Source: Streptomyces fragilis (lineage in GTDB: Bacteria > Actinomycetota > Actinomycetes > Streptomycetales > Streptomycetaceae). Taken from it: a DNA stretch of 64,000 bases. The notes under the pieces are model-generated. The model made no database searches and was not told where the DNA came from. It saw nothing but the letters and a program-made list of their open reading frames with translations. A program made the position numbers and the translations under genes. Below, piece after piece: positions 27,872 to 36,211 of this stretch; the first letter of the stretch is position 1, and each line of letters starts with the position of its first letter. Location of the stretch: assembly GCF_003112515.1 (NCBI RefSeq), contig NZ_BEVZ01000004.1, forward strand, positions 1,054,001 through 1,118,000. Direction: 5' to 3'.

Positions 27872-29074
27872 TCAGCGCGCGTCGACGATCTGGAGCTCCG
27901 GGTGGGCGATGCCGCGGTCGATCGCCGTGGAGGAGATGTGCGAGGTCACGCGGTCGCCGTCGCCCGGGTCGTTCGCCGGGTCCTCGTGCACGACGAGGTG
28001 CTCGTAGGTGGTCGCCCGCTGCGCCGGGACGCGGTCCGCGGCACGGATCAGGTCGATGATCTCCTGGCGGTTGGAGCGGTGGCGGGCGCCCGCGGAGGAG
28101 ACCACGTTCTCCTCCAGCATGATCGAGCCCAGGTCGTCCGCGCCGTAGTGCAGGGAGAGCTGGCCGGCCTCCTTGCCGGTGGTCAGCCAGGAGCCCTGGA
28201 TGTGCACCACGTTGTCCAGGAAGAGCCGGGCGACGGCGATCATCCGCAGGTACTCGAAGAGCGTCGCCTGGGTGCGGCCCTTCAGGTGGTTGTTCTCCGG
28301 CTGGTACGTGTACGGGATGAAGGCGCGGAAGCCGCCGGTGCGGTCCTGGACGTCGCGGATCATCCGCAGGTGCTCGATGCGCTCGGCGTAGGTCTCGCCG
28401 GTGCCCATCAGCATGGTCGAGGTCGACTCCACGCCGAGGCCGTGCGCGGTCTCCATGATCTCCAGCCAGCGCTCGCCGCTCTCCTTCAGCGGGGCGATCG
28501 CCTTGCGCGGCCGCGCGGGCAGCAGCTCGGCGCCGGCTCCGGCGAAGGAGTCCAGGCCGGCCCGGTGGATCCGGGTGACGGCCTCCTCGACGGAGACGCC
28601 GGAGATGCGGGCCATGTGCTCGACCTCGGAGGCGCCCAGGCTGTGGATGACCAGCTGCGGGAAGGCGTCCTTGATGGCCTTGAAGTGCGACTCGTAGTAC
28701 TCGACGCCGTAGTCGGGGTGGTGCCCGCCCTGGAACATGATCTGGGTGCCGCCGAGTTCGACCGTCTCCGCGCAGCGGCGCAGGATGTCGTCGAGGTCGC
28801 GGGTCCAGCCCTTCCTGGTGTCCTTCGGGGCCGCGTAGAACGCACAGAACTTGCACGCCGTGACGCACACGTTGGTGTAGTTGATGTTGCGCTCGATGAT
28901 GTACGTCGCGATGTGCTCGGTACCGGCGAACTTGCGGCGGCGGACGGCGTCGGCGGCCTGGCCGAGGGCGTGCAGCGGGGCGTCGCGCAGGAGGGCGACC
29001 GCCTCCTGAGGGGTGATCCGCCCACCGTCGGCGGCGCGGTCCAGCACAGACTGAAGTTCGGCCTTCTCGGTCAC
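27872..29074 (-). CDS. mqnC: cyclic dehypoxanthinyl futalosine synthase
   Basis: 400 aa, a radical-SAM enzyme of the futalosine menaquinone pathway. It cyclises dehypoxanthinyl futalosine to the spiro product that MqnD later cleaves. The 4Fe-4S site is CVTACKFC (Cys 70, 74, 77), preceded by ERNINYTNVC. MFQGGHHPDYGVEYYE, ESTSTMLMGTGE and FIPYTYQPENNHLKG are hallmarks of MqnC. It is the upstream gene of a two-gene unit with the composite-domain protein. Confidence 0.95.
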   Translation of the reverse strand: MTEKAELQSVLDRAADGGRITPQEAVALLRDAPLHALGQAADAVRRRKFAGTEHIATYIIERNINYTNVCVTACKFCAFYAAPKDTRKGWTRDLDDILRRCAETVELGGTQIMFQGGHHPDYGVEYYESHFKAIKDAFPQLVIHSLGASEVEHMARISGVSVEEAVTRIHRAGLDSFAGAGAELLPARPRKAIAPLKESGERWLEIMETAHGLGVESTSTMLMGTGETYAERIEHLRMIRDVQDRTGGFRAFIPYTYQPENNHLKGRTQATLFEYLRMIAVARLFLDNVVHIQGSWLTTGKEAGQLSLHYGADDLGSIMLEENVVSSAGARHRSNRQEIIDLIRAADRVPAQRATTYEHLVVHEDPANDPGDGDRVTSHISSTAIDRGIAHPELQIVDAR

Positions 29075-29174
29075 CGATGCGTCCCTTTCGTCAAGGGTTT
29101 GGACGGACCGCTTCAGCCTACGCCAGCTCCCCGAATCCTCTGCGGCCAGCCCGCCGCCGCCCCGCCGCCGCCCG

Positions 29175-30050
29175 TCACCGCGGGTCGAGGTCCGTCCCGC
29201 GGGAGACCTTCTCCCACGCGGCGAGTTCGGCCCGGACCGAGTCGAGGTGCCCGGTGATGGCGTCCACCGCGTCGCCGCCGAGGGCGAGCCGCAGCGGGGG
29301 GTTCTCGGCGTCCAGGGCCAGGAGGATGGCCGCCGCCGCCTTCGCGGGGTCGCCGGGCTGGGTGCCGTCGCCCTCGCGCACCAGCTTCCGGGTGGCGCCG
29401 ACCGTCTGCGCGTACGCCGGGTGCTCCGCGGAGAAGTAGGCGGCGCCCTTGCCGAACAGGTTGGTGCGGAACGCCCCGGGTTCCACGATCAGCACCCTGA
29501 TGCCGAACGGCGTCACCTCGTCGGCCAGGCCCTCCGAGAGCTGCTCCAGCGCCGCCTTGGTCGCGCTGTACGCGGAGAAGCCGGCGAAGGACAGCTGTCC
29601 GCCCATGCTGCTGATGTTGACGACCGCTCCGCCGCCCCGCTCCCGCATCTGCGGCAGCAGCACGCGGGTCAGCCGTGCCGGTCCGAAGACGTGCAGCTCG
29701 AACAGGTCGCGCAGCTCCTGGTCGGTGGTCTCCTCGAACCCTCCGATCTGGGTGCGTCCGGCGTTGTTCACCAGCACGTCCACCCGGCCGTAGCGGGCCA
29801 GGACGTCGGCGGCCACCGCGTCGATCCGCTCGCCGTCGGTGACGTCCAGGCCGATCGCCTCCACCCGGTCGGGGTGCGCGGCGACCAGCTCGGCCAGCGC
29901 CTCGGGCCGTCGGGCCGTGCCGATCACGGTGTCCCCGGCGGCGACCGCGGCCTCGGCGACGGCCCTCCCGAAGCCGCTGGTCGCGCCCGTCACCAGCCAG
30001 ACCCTGCCCCTGCTCACGCCCGCGTCCTTGCCCTCGCCCTTGCCGGTCAT
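29175..30050 (-). CDS. SDR family oxidoreductase
   Basis: 291 aa, classical short-chain dehydrogenase. Cofactor motif VTGATSGFG lies near residue 20, VNNAG near 100, the catalytic Ser in NISSMGG, and YSATK gives Tyr-x3-Lys. The protein is longer than the 250-residue norm at its C terminus, as in the subgroup containing DltE/YqjQ-like proteins. The start at 30050 is preceded by GAGGGGAACG. It is divergent from a LysR gene, and the pair is probably regulator plus target. Substrate unknown. Confidence 0.88.
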   Translation of the reverse strand: MTGKGEGKDAGVSRGRVWLVTGATSGFGRAVAEAAVAAGDTVIGTARRPEALAELVAAHPDRVEAIGLDVTDGERIDAVAADVLARYGRVDVLVNNAGRTQIGGFEETTDQELRDLFELHVFGPARLTRVLLPQMRERGGGAVVNISSMGGQLSFAGFSAYSATKAALEQLSEGLADEVTPFGIRVLIVEPGAFRTNLFGKGAAYFSAEHPAYAQTVGATRKLVREGDGTQPGDPAKAAAAILLALDAENPPLRLALGGDAVDAITGHLDSVRAELAAWEKVSRGTDLDPR

Positions 30051-30154
30051 CCGCGTTCCCCTCTTCGCTGGCCGTTCCCTCGCCGCCCGGGCCGCTCCCG
30101 CCGGCGGTTCCCATCCTTCGCCGCGATCCCGGCCCCTGTCCAAGACACTCCGTG

Positions 30155-30169
30155 ATAGCCATCGGTTAT
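30155..30169. promoter_or_regulatory. candidate LysR-type operator
   Basis: ATAGCC-ATC-GGTTAT is a dyad with one mismatch, in the T-N11-A style bound by LysR proteins. It overlaps the ATG of the LysR gene and lies 105 bases upstream of the SDR start, a good position for autorepression plus control of the divergent gene. Confidence 0.45.
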
Positions 30170-31127
30170 GGACGTCCACGGACGCGAACTGCGCTACTTC
30201 ACCGCCGTCGCCGAGGAGTTGAGCTTCACGCGGGCCGCCGAGCGGCTGTTCGTCTCGCAGCCGGCGCTGAGCAAACAGATACGGATGCTGGAGAAGCAGC
30301 TCGGCGCGGAGCTGTTCCACCGGGACCGGCGTGCGGTGCGGCTGACCGCGGTCGGGAAGGCCCTGCTGCCGCACGCCCGCGCGACGCTGGCCGCCTGGCG
30401 GGCCGCCGAGGAGGCGGTGGCCGGGGCGACGGCGGCCGAGCGCGCCCGCCTGGTGATCGGCATGTCCACCAGCCCCGGCCGAGGCCTGCTCCCCGCCCTG
30501 AGGGCCCGGCTGCTGTCCGGGCACCCCCGGGCGCGGCCCGTGCTGCGGCAGGTCAGCTGGGCCGATCCGACGGCCGGGCTGGCGGACGGGTCCAGCGACG
30601 TGGCCTTCGTCTGGCTGCCGTTGCCGGACGTCGAGCGGTACCGGTGCGTGGTGGTGGCCGAGGAACCGCGCTGGGTGGCCCTTCCGCCCGAGCACCCCCT
30701 GCGGGGCCGGGCGGCCGCCGATCCCGAGGGCGCCGTGGACTTCGCCGACCTCGCCGGCGAACCGTTCCTCGCCCTCCCGCCGGAGGCCGGGCCGCTGCGG
30801 GAGTACTGGCTGGCCGTGGACGCCAGGGGCGGCCGCGCGCCACGCGTCGCGGGGGTGGTGGCCAGCGCCGAGGAGACCCACGAGGCCCTCGTCAACGGCC
30901 AGGGCGTGGTGCTGCTGGCCGCCGGCAACTCCTCGCTGGTCGTGCGGGACGGGGTGACCGCCGTGCCGGTGCGCGGCCTCAGCCCCTCCCGGCTGGCGGT
31001 GGCCGCCCGCCGGGACGACGGGAGACCCCTGGTGCGGGCCTACCTGACCGCGGCGGCGGAGCTCGACCGGCGGTCCGCGCCCGGTGCCGGGCGGCGGGAG
31101 CCGGGAGGCGGGGGTCAGGCGGCGTAG
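30168..31127 (+). CDS. LysR family transcriptional regulator
   Basis: 319 aa. The N-terminal winged helix-turn-helix is typical (LRYFTAVAEELSFTRAAERLFVSQPALSKQI), followed by the periplasmic-binding-like effector domain. It is divergent from the SDR gene, its probable target. The last 13 bases overlap the convergent prepilin peptidase gene. Confidence 0.9.
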   Translation: MDVHGRELRYFTAVAEELSFTRAAERLFVSQPALSKQIRMLEKQLGAELFHRDRRAVRLTAVGKALLPHARATLAAWRAAEEAVAGATAAERARLVIGMSTSPGRGLLPALRARLLSGHPRARPVLRQVSWADPTAGLADGSSDVAFVWLPLPDVERYRCVVVAEEPRWVALPPEHPLRGRAAADPEGAVDFADLAGEPFLALPPEAGPLREYWLAVDARGGRAPRVAGVVASAEETHEALVNGQGVVLLAAGNSSLVVRDGVTAVPVRGLSPSRLAVAARRDDGRPLVRAYLTAAAELDRRSAPGAGRREPGGGGQAA

Positions 31128-31843
31128 GCCCCGGCCAGCAGGCCGAGGAAGGCCCCCGCGAGCAGGAACGGGCCGAACGGCATCTCCGTGCGGCGGCCGC
31201 CTCTGCGCAGGACGACCAGGCCGAGGCCGTACAGCCCGCCGAGCAGGAACCCGGCGAAGGCGCCCAGCAGCAGCACCCCCCAGCCGTACCAGCCCAGCAC
31301 CGCCCCGGTGGTGAGGGTGAGCTTCACGTCCCCGAACCCCATCCCGGCCGGGCTGACCAGGTGCAGCACCAGGTGCCCCGCGGCCAGGGCCACCGCGCCG
31401 AGCAGCGCCCCCGTCCAGCTGCCGCCGTGGCCGGGCAGCAGGGCGGCGACGCCGAGGAGGACCGGGGCCGCCGCGGCGCACGGCAGGGTCAGCACGTCCG
31501 GCAGCCGGTGCACCCGGGCGTCCACGGCGGCCAGCAGCACGCCCACCGGCGTCAGCGCCAGCCACACCACCACCTCCGGCCGCGGCCCGGTGGCCGCCGC
31601 CACGGCGGCGCACAGGAGCGCGGTGACGACGGGCAGGGCCAGGCGGCCGCCGCCGTACGGGCCGCGGCAGCTCGGGCAGCGGGCCGCGCCGAGCCAGCCG
31701 GGCAGCGGGTGCCCGGCGGGGCAGGCGGCCCGCCACGGCTCGCCCGGCACCACGGCCAGCCGGTACGCGGGCCTCCCGGCCAGCACTCCGGCCACCGCTC
31801 CCCACCCGGCCGCGATCACCGCCGGCCACAGCTCGGTCGTCAC
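31115..31843 (-). CDS. A24 family prepilin peptidase
   Basis: 242 aa, seven or so membrane helices. The aspartyl-protease residues are in AAVDARVHRLPD and GFGDVKLT (GxGD). A degenerate zinc-finger loop (CPAGHPLPGW and RCPSC) has three Cys rather than the four of PilD. The enzyme cleaves class III signal peptides of pilin-like proteins at the membrane. No pilin or assembly gene is nearby. The start is GTG at 31843. The gene lies 28 bases downstream of mqnA and may be cotranscribed. Confidence 0.88.
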   Translation of the reverse strand: MTTELWPAVIAAGWGAVAGVLAGRPAYRLAVVPGEPWRAACPAGHPLPGWLGAARCPSCRGPYGGGRLALPVVTALLCAAVAAATGPRPEVVVWLALTPVGVLLAAVDARVHRLPDVLTLPCAAAAPVLLGVAALLPGHGGSWTGALLGAVALAAGHLVLHLVSPAGMGFGDVKLTLTTGAVLGWYGWGVLLLGAFAGFLLGGLYGLGLVVLRRGGRRTEMPFGPFLLAGAFLGLLAGAYAA

Positions 31844-31871
31844 CCGGCCAGCCTACGGCGGGGCGCGGTGC

Positions 31872-32720
31872 CTAGACCTCCAGCAGGTTCACCCGCACGT
31901 CCGCCGGGAAGCCCGTGGTGGGGCCGACGCGGCGGGCGAACTCGGTCACCGCGCCGAGCTGCTGCGGCCCGAAGCGGAAGTCCAGGGTGGTGAAGTACCG
32001 CTCCAGGAGCTCGGCGTCGAAGGCCTCCCAGCGGGCGGCCTGTTCGGCGACCTTGGTGACCTCCTCCAGGGAGAGGTCGCGGGAGGCGAGGAACGCCTCG
32101 TGGACGCGGCGGGTGAGGTCCGGTTCGCGCTCGAGGTAGTCGCGGCGGGCGGCCCAGACGGCGAAGACGAACGGGAGGCCCGTCCACTCCTTCCACAGCG
32201 TGCCCAGGTCGTGCACCGCGAGCCCGAGCCGGGGCGCGTCGTGCAGGCTGGCCCGCAGCGCGGCGTCGCCGATCAGCACGGCGGCGTCGGCCTCGAGCAT
32301 CATCGCGCCCAGGTCCGGCGGGCAGGTGAAGTACTCGGGGTTGACGCCGAAACGCTCCTGCAGCAGCAGCTGTGCCAGCCGCACGGAGGTCCGCGAGGTG
32401 GAACCGAGGGCGACCCGGGCGCCGTCGAGCTGGTCCAGCGGCAGCTGCGAGACGATCACGCAGGACATCACCGGCCCGTCGCAGCCGACCGCGATGTCGG
32501 GAAAGGCGACCAGTTCGTCGGCGTGCTTCAGGAACTCGACGAGGGTGATCGGGCCGATGTCGAGGTCGCCGGCCACCAGCTTCTCGCTCAGCTTCTCCGG
32601 GGTGTCCTTGGTCAGCTCCAGATTGAGGAGCGTGCCTGTTCTCGCGAGCCCCCAGTAGAGGGGCAGGCAGTTCAGGAACTGGATGTGGCCGACGCGCGGC
32701 CGGATGCGAGAATTGTCCAC
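31872..32720 (-). CDS. mqnA: chorismate dehydratase
   Basis: 282 aa. First committed enzyme of the futalosine menaquinone pathway, dehydrating chorismate to 3-enolpyruvoyl-benzoate. It has the two-lobe periplasmic-binding fold with VGHIQFLNCLPLYWGL at the start, GSTSRTSVRLAQLLL in the middle and WKEWTGLPFVFAVWAAR near the hinge, all typical of MqnA. GTG start at 32720. The neighbouring cold-shock gene is divergent, as in other Streptomyces (recollection). Confidence 0.94.
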   Translation of the reverse strand: MDNSRIRPRVGHIQFLNCLPLYWGLARTGTLLNLELTKDTPEKLSEKLVAGDLDIGPITLVEFLKHADELVAFPDIAVGCDGPVMSCVIVSQLPLDQLDGARVALGSTSRTSVRLAQLLLQERFGVNPEYFTCPPDLGAMMLEADAAVLIGDAALRASLHDAPRLGLAVHDLGTLWKEWTGLPFVFAVWAARRDYLEREPDLTRRVHEAFLASRDLSLEEVTKVAEQAARWEAFDAELLERYFTTLDFRFGPQQLGAVTEFARRVGPTTGFPADVRVNLLEV

Positions 32721-33073
32721 ATCGCGAGACTAGACCCCGTCCGGCGCAACCCGGCGTTCAGGGTGTGCCCGCGCGCGCCCGCGTACCTCGCGCCGACCGG
32801 GCGGCCCGTCCCACCCCCGGGTCGCCCACATGGCCGAACCCCTCCGTCAACCCCGATCTGCGCTTTTTATGCACACGAGTGACGTGATCTTGGCCTCTCT
32901 TGATTCCCGGCCCGTGCGTGCTAGGCTCGCAGCAAGTTGCAGTTTGGTTTCCCTTGCAGTACAGAGCCTGCGGAGCATGTGACCGCGGGCTCTCGTCGTT
33001 TTCAGACTTCGCAGTTGTTTCGGACACTTGCAGGTTCTGGAGCAGGGCAACCCTTTGGGCCCAAGGAGGGCTT
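32721..33073. promoter_or_regulatory. mqnA / cold-shock divergent region and long csp leader
   Basis: On the plus strand TTGATT (32900-32905), a 16-base spacer and TAGGCT (32922-32927) form a good promoter. It would give an untranslated leader of about 140 bases before the cold-shock ATG. Long structured leaders are usual for cold-shock mRNAs, where they control stability and translation. No gene is supported in these 353 bases. Confidence 0.55.
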
Positions 33074-33277
33074 ATGGCTACCGGAACCGTGAAGTGGTTC
33101 AACGCCGAAAAGGGCTTTGGCTTCATTGCCCAGGAAGGCGGCGGCCCCGACGTCTTCGTCCACTACTCCGCGATCAACGCGAGCGGCTTCCGCTCGCTCG
33201 AGGAGAACCAGGCGGTGACCTTCGACGTGACCCAGGGTCCCAAGGGCCCGCAGGCGGAGAACGTCACCCCGCAGTAA
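33074..33277 (+). CDS. cold-shock protein (CspA family)
   Basis: 67 aa, single OB-fold cold-shock domain. RNP-1-like KGFGFIAQ and RNP-2-like VFVHYSAI bind single-stranded nucleic acid. It acts as an RNA chaperone. The start at 33074 has a perfect AAGGAGG; the open frame further upstream is leader sequence. Confidence 0.96.
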   Translation: MATGTVKWFNAEKGFGFIAQEGGGPDVFVHYSAINASGFRSLEENQAVTFDVTQGPKGPQAENVTPQ

Positions 33278-33347
33278 GCCTCCGGCTCGAAGTGAGCCCG
33301 ATGCTCTGCTCCGGTTGAGTTGATTCCGGAACGAGTGCAGTACCCAA

Positions 33348-33385
33348 GGAGCCCCCTGCCGGTCATGACCGGCGTGCGGGGCTCC
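33348..33385 (+). terminator. terminator after the cold-shock gene
   Basis: GGAGCCCC and GGGGCTCC arms enclose a second dyad (GCCGGTCATGACCGGC), followed by TGCCTTTTCC with a short T-run. Confidence 0.75.
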
Positions 33386-33438
33386 TGCCTTTTCCGCGCG
33401 GGCGGGCGGTGCTCAGGGCCGCCCGTCCGCCGCGTGCC

Positions 33439-34731
33439 TCAGGCCTTCTCCAGGATCGCCGTGACGCCCTGGCCGCCGGCCGCGCAGACCGAGATCAGGC
33501 CCCGCGCCGGCCCCTCCCGCTCGGCGAGCAGCTTGGCCAGCGTGGCGACCACCCGGGCGCCGGTGGCGGCGAAGGGGTGCCCGGTGGCCAGCGAGGAGCC
33601 GGCCACGTTCAGCCGGTCCCGGTCCACCGGGGCCAGGCCCCGCTTCTCCCAGGCGGCCAGCGTGGCCAGCACCTGCGAGGCGAACGCCTCGTGGATCTCG
33701 ACCAGGTCGAAGTCCTCGATGCCCAGCCCGGCCCGCTCCAGCATCCTCGGCACCGCGTGTGCGGGCGCCATCAGCAGCCCGTCCCCTCCCTCGGCGGCGA
33801 CGTCCCCGTGCACGAAGTCCACGGCCGCCGTCTCGTACGCGGTCAGGTAGGCGAGCGGCTTCAGCCCGCGGGCCTGGGCCCACTCCTCGCTCGCCAGCAG
33901 CACGGTGGCCGCGCCGTCGGTGAGCGGCGTGGAGTTGCCGGCCGTCATCGTCGGGTTCGGACCGTCCAGGCCGAAGACCGGCTTGAGGGTGGCCAGCTTC
34001 TCCACCGTGGAGCCGGGCCGCAGGTTCTGGTCGCGCTCCAGGCCCCTGAAGGGCACCACCAGGTCCTGGAAGAAGCCGCGCTCGTAGGCGGCGGCGAGCT
34101 TGCGGTGGCTGGCCGCGGCCAGCTCGTCCTGCGCCTCGCGGCCGACGCCCCAGGCCCGGGCGGTGACCGCCGCGTGCTCGCCCATCGACAGGTGGGTGCG
34201 CGGCTCGGCGTTGCGGGGGATGTCGGGGACCAGATGGGACGGGCGTACCTTGGCGAGCGCCTTGAGGCGGGCGCCCGCGGACTTCGCCCGGCGGGCCTCC
34301 AGGAGGATCCGGCGCAACCGGTCGTCGAGTGCCAGCGGCGCGTCGCTGGCGGTGTCGGCGCCGCCCGCCACCCCGGACTCCAGCTGGCCGAGCATGATCT
34401 TGTTGGCGACCGCGATCACCGCCTGGAGCCCGGTGCCGCAGGCCTGCTGGATGTCGTAGGCGGGAGTCCGCGCGTCCAGCCGCGAACCCAGCACCGTCTC
34501 ACGCGCCAGGTTGAAGTCCCGGCTGTGCTTGAGGACCGCGCCGGCCACGAACTCGCCGACCGCGCCCGGCTCCTGGAGGGCGTACCGCTCGGCCAGCCCG
34601 TCGAGGGCGGCGGTGAGCATCTCCTGGTTGGAGGCGGTGGCGTAGGGGCCGTCGGAGCGGGCGAAGGGAATGCGCGTGCCGCCGACGACGGCGACGCGGC
34701 GGGTCGCCGGGGGCTGCAGGGAATCGCTCAT
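33439..34731 (-). CDS. acetyl-CoA acyltransferase / thiolase (FadA2/FadI-like)
   Basis: 430 aa. Catalytic Cys98 lies in QQACGTGLQA, the His in EIHEAFASQV, SSLATGHPFAATGAR precedes the end, and VCAAGGQG holds the second Cys. Thiolases of this length act in beta-oxidation or its reverse. The start at 34731 (MSDSLQPP) is preceded by AAGGAG. It is divergent from a FabG4-like reductase and a MaoC hydratase, so the three make a fatty-acyl module. Confidence 0.88.
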   Translation of the reverse strand: MSDSLQPPATRRVAVVGGTRIPFARSDGPYATASNQEMLTAALDGLAERYALQEPGAVGEFVAGAVLKHSRDFNLARETVLGSRLDARTPAYDIQQACGTGLQAVIAVANKIMLGQLESGVAGGADTASDAPLALDDRLRRILLEARRAKSAGARLKALAKVRPSHLVPDIPRNAEPRTHLSMGEHAAVTARAWGVGREAQDELAAASHRKLAAAYERGFFQDLVVPFRGLERDQNLRPGSTVEKLATLKPVFGLDGPNPTMTAGNSTPLTDGAATVLLASEEWAQARGLKPLAYLTAYETAAVDFVHGDVAAEGGDGLLMAPAHAVPRMLERAGLGIEDFDLVEIHEAFASQVLATLAAWEKRGLAPVDRDRLNVAGSSLATGHPFAATGARVVATLAKLLAEREGPARGLISVCAAGGQGVTAILEKA

Positions 34732-34824
34732 CTCGGCCTGCTCCTTACCTTGTTCCTCGTGCCGCCCTACCATCGGCGGCCTACCCCTGGTCCTGCCCGG
34801 CCCGTCTGCCAGGCAAGCAGGGCC

Positions 34825-34854
34825 TTACCATCGGTAACCTTACTTCAGGGTAAG
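34825..34854. promoter_or_regulatory. paired dyads in the thiolase / fabG4 promoter region
   Basis: TTACC-ATC-GGTAA (34825-34837) and CTTAC-N6-GTAAG (34839-34854) are two perfect inverted repeats one base apart, midway between the divergent starts. TetR-type repressors of fatty-acid genes bind such sites, and one is encoded 2.4 kb downstream. Confidence 0.5.
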
Positions 34855-34893
34855 TCACCCCCGTCCGTACAGCACATGCCTGGGAGCCCCCAC

Positions 34894-36207
34894 ATGGCCG
34901 ACCGCTATCAGAGCTTCACCCGGACCGCGCCCGGCCGTTTCCTCACCAAGCGGCTGGGCCTGCCGCAGCCCGCCCCGTTGCGCCGGTGGTCGGCCGAGCA
35001 GCCCGCCCTGGACGGTCCCGTGCTCCACCTGACGGCCGGGAAGCCGGCCGTCGACCTGGCGCCCGTCCTCGCCCACACCGGACTGGACGTGCGCACCGGC
35101 GGCGCCGAGCGGCCCGCCGCGGTGGTGGTCGACGCCACCGGCGTGCGCACCGTGGAGGCGCTGGCGGAGGTGCACGCCGCGCTGCACCCCGTGGTCCGTG
35201 CGATCGCCGACTCCGGCCGGGTGGTCGTCCTCGGCGCCCCGCCGGACCCGGCCGACCACCACCAGTCGGCGGTCCAGCAGGGCCTGGAGGGCTTCGTCCG
35301 CTCGCTCGGCAAGGAGATCGGCCGGGGCAGGACCGTCAACCTGGTCCGCCTCACCGACGCCGCCTCCGCCGAGTCCACGCTGCGGTTCCTGCTCTCGCCG
35401 AAGTCGGCGTTCGTGGACGGCCAGGTGATCGAGGTCCGCGAGGCCGAGCGGGTCGTCCCCGAGGACTGGGACCGCCCGCTGGCCGGCCGGACCGCGCTGG
35501 TCACCGGTGCCGCGCGGGGCATCGGCGCGTCCGTCGCGCAGACCCTGGCCCGGGACGGCGCCCACGTGGTCGTGCTGGACGTCCCGCAGGCCGAGGAGGA
35601 GGCCCGCGCCCTCGCCGGGCGGCTGGGCGGGACCGCCCTCGGGCTGGACATCACCGCCGCCGACGCCGCCGACCGGATCGCCGCGGTGCTGCCGGACGGC
35701 CGCCTGGACGTGCTGGTCCACAACGCGGGCATCACCCGCGACCGCCGTCTGGTCAACATGCCGGCCGAGCGCTGGGCCTCGGTCCTCGACGTCAACCTGG
35801 CGAGCGTGCTGCACACCACCGACACGCTGCTGGCCCAGGGGCTGATCCCGCGCGGCGGGCGGATCACCGCCACGGCCTCCATCGCGGGCATCGCCGGCAA
35901 CTCCGGCCAGACCAACTACGCGGCCAGCAAGGCCGGCATCGTCGGTCTGGTCCGCGCCCTGGCGCCGCGGGCGCTGGCCGAGCACGGGGTCACGGTCAAC
36001 GCGGTGGCGCCCGGCTTCATCGAGACCAGGATGACGGCGGCGGTCCCGCTGATGATCCGGGAGGCCGGGCGGCGGATGAACTCGCTGGTCCAGGGCGGGC
36101 TGCCGGTGGACGTCGCGGAGACCCACGCGTGGTTCGCGAACCCCGCCTCGGGGGGCGTCAACGGCCAGGTGGTCCGGGTCTGCGGCCAGAGCATGCTGGG
36201 GGCGTGA
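34894..36207 (+). CDS. 3-oxoacyl-CoA/ACP reductase, two-domain FabG4 type
   Basis: 437 aa, nearly double the usual FabG size. The N-terminal ~200 residues form a degenerate flavodoxin-like domain without a cofactor motif. The C-terminal ~230 residues are a normal SDR with VTGAARGIGAS, VHNAG, the Ser in TASIAG and YAASK. This layout matches the high-molecular-weight FabG (FabG4) of mycobacteria, which reduces 3-ketoacyl-CoA. The start at 34894 follows GGAG; an in-frame ATG at 34876 is possible. A MaoC gene follows after four bases. Confidence 0.88.
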   Translation: MADRYQSFTRTAPGRFLTKRLGLPQPAPLRRWSAEQPALDGPVLHLTAGKPAVDLAPVLAHTGLDVRTGGAERPAAVVVDATGVRTVEALAEVHAALHPVVRAIADSGRVVVLGAPPDPADHHQSAVQQGLEGFVRSLGKEIGRGRTVNLVRLTDAASAESTLRFLLSPKSAFVDGQVIEVREAERVVPEDWDRPLAGRTALVTGAARGIGASVAQTLARDGAHVVVLDVPQAEEEARALAGRLGGTALGLDITAADAADRIAAVLPDGRLDVLVHNAGITRDRRLVNMPAERWASVLDVNLASVLHTTDTLLAQGLIPRGGRITATASIAGIAGNSGQTNYAASKAGIVGLVRALAPRALAEHGVTVNAVAPGFIETRMTAAVPLMIREAGRRMNSLVQGGLPVDVAETHAWFANPASGGVNGQVVRVCGQSMLGA

Positions 36208-36211
36208 GCCG

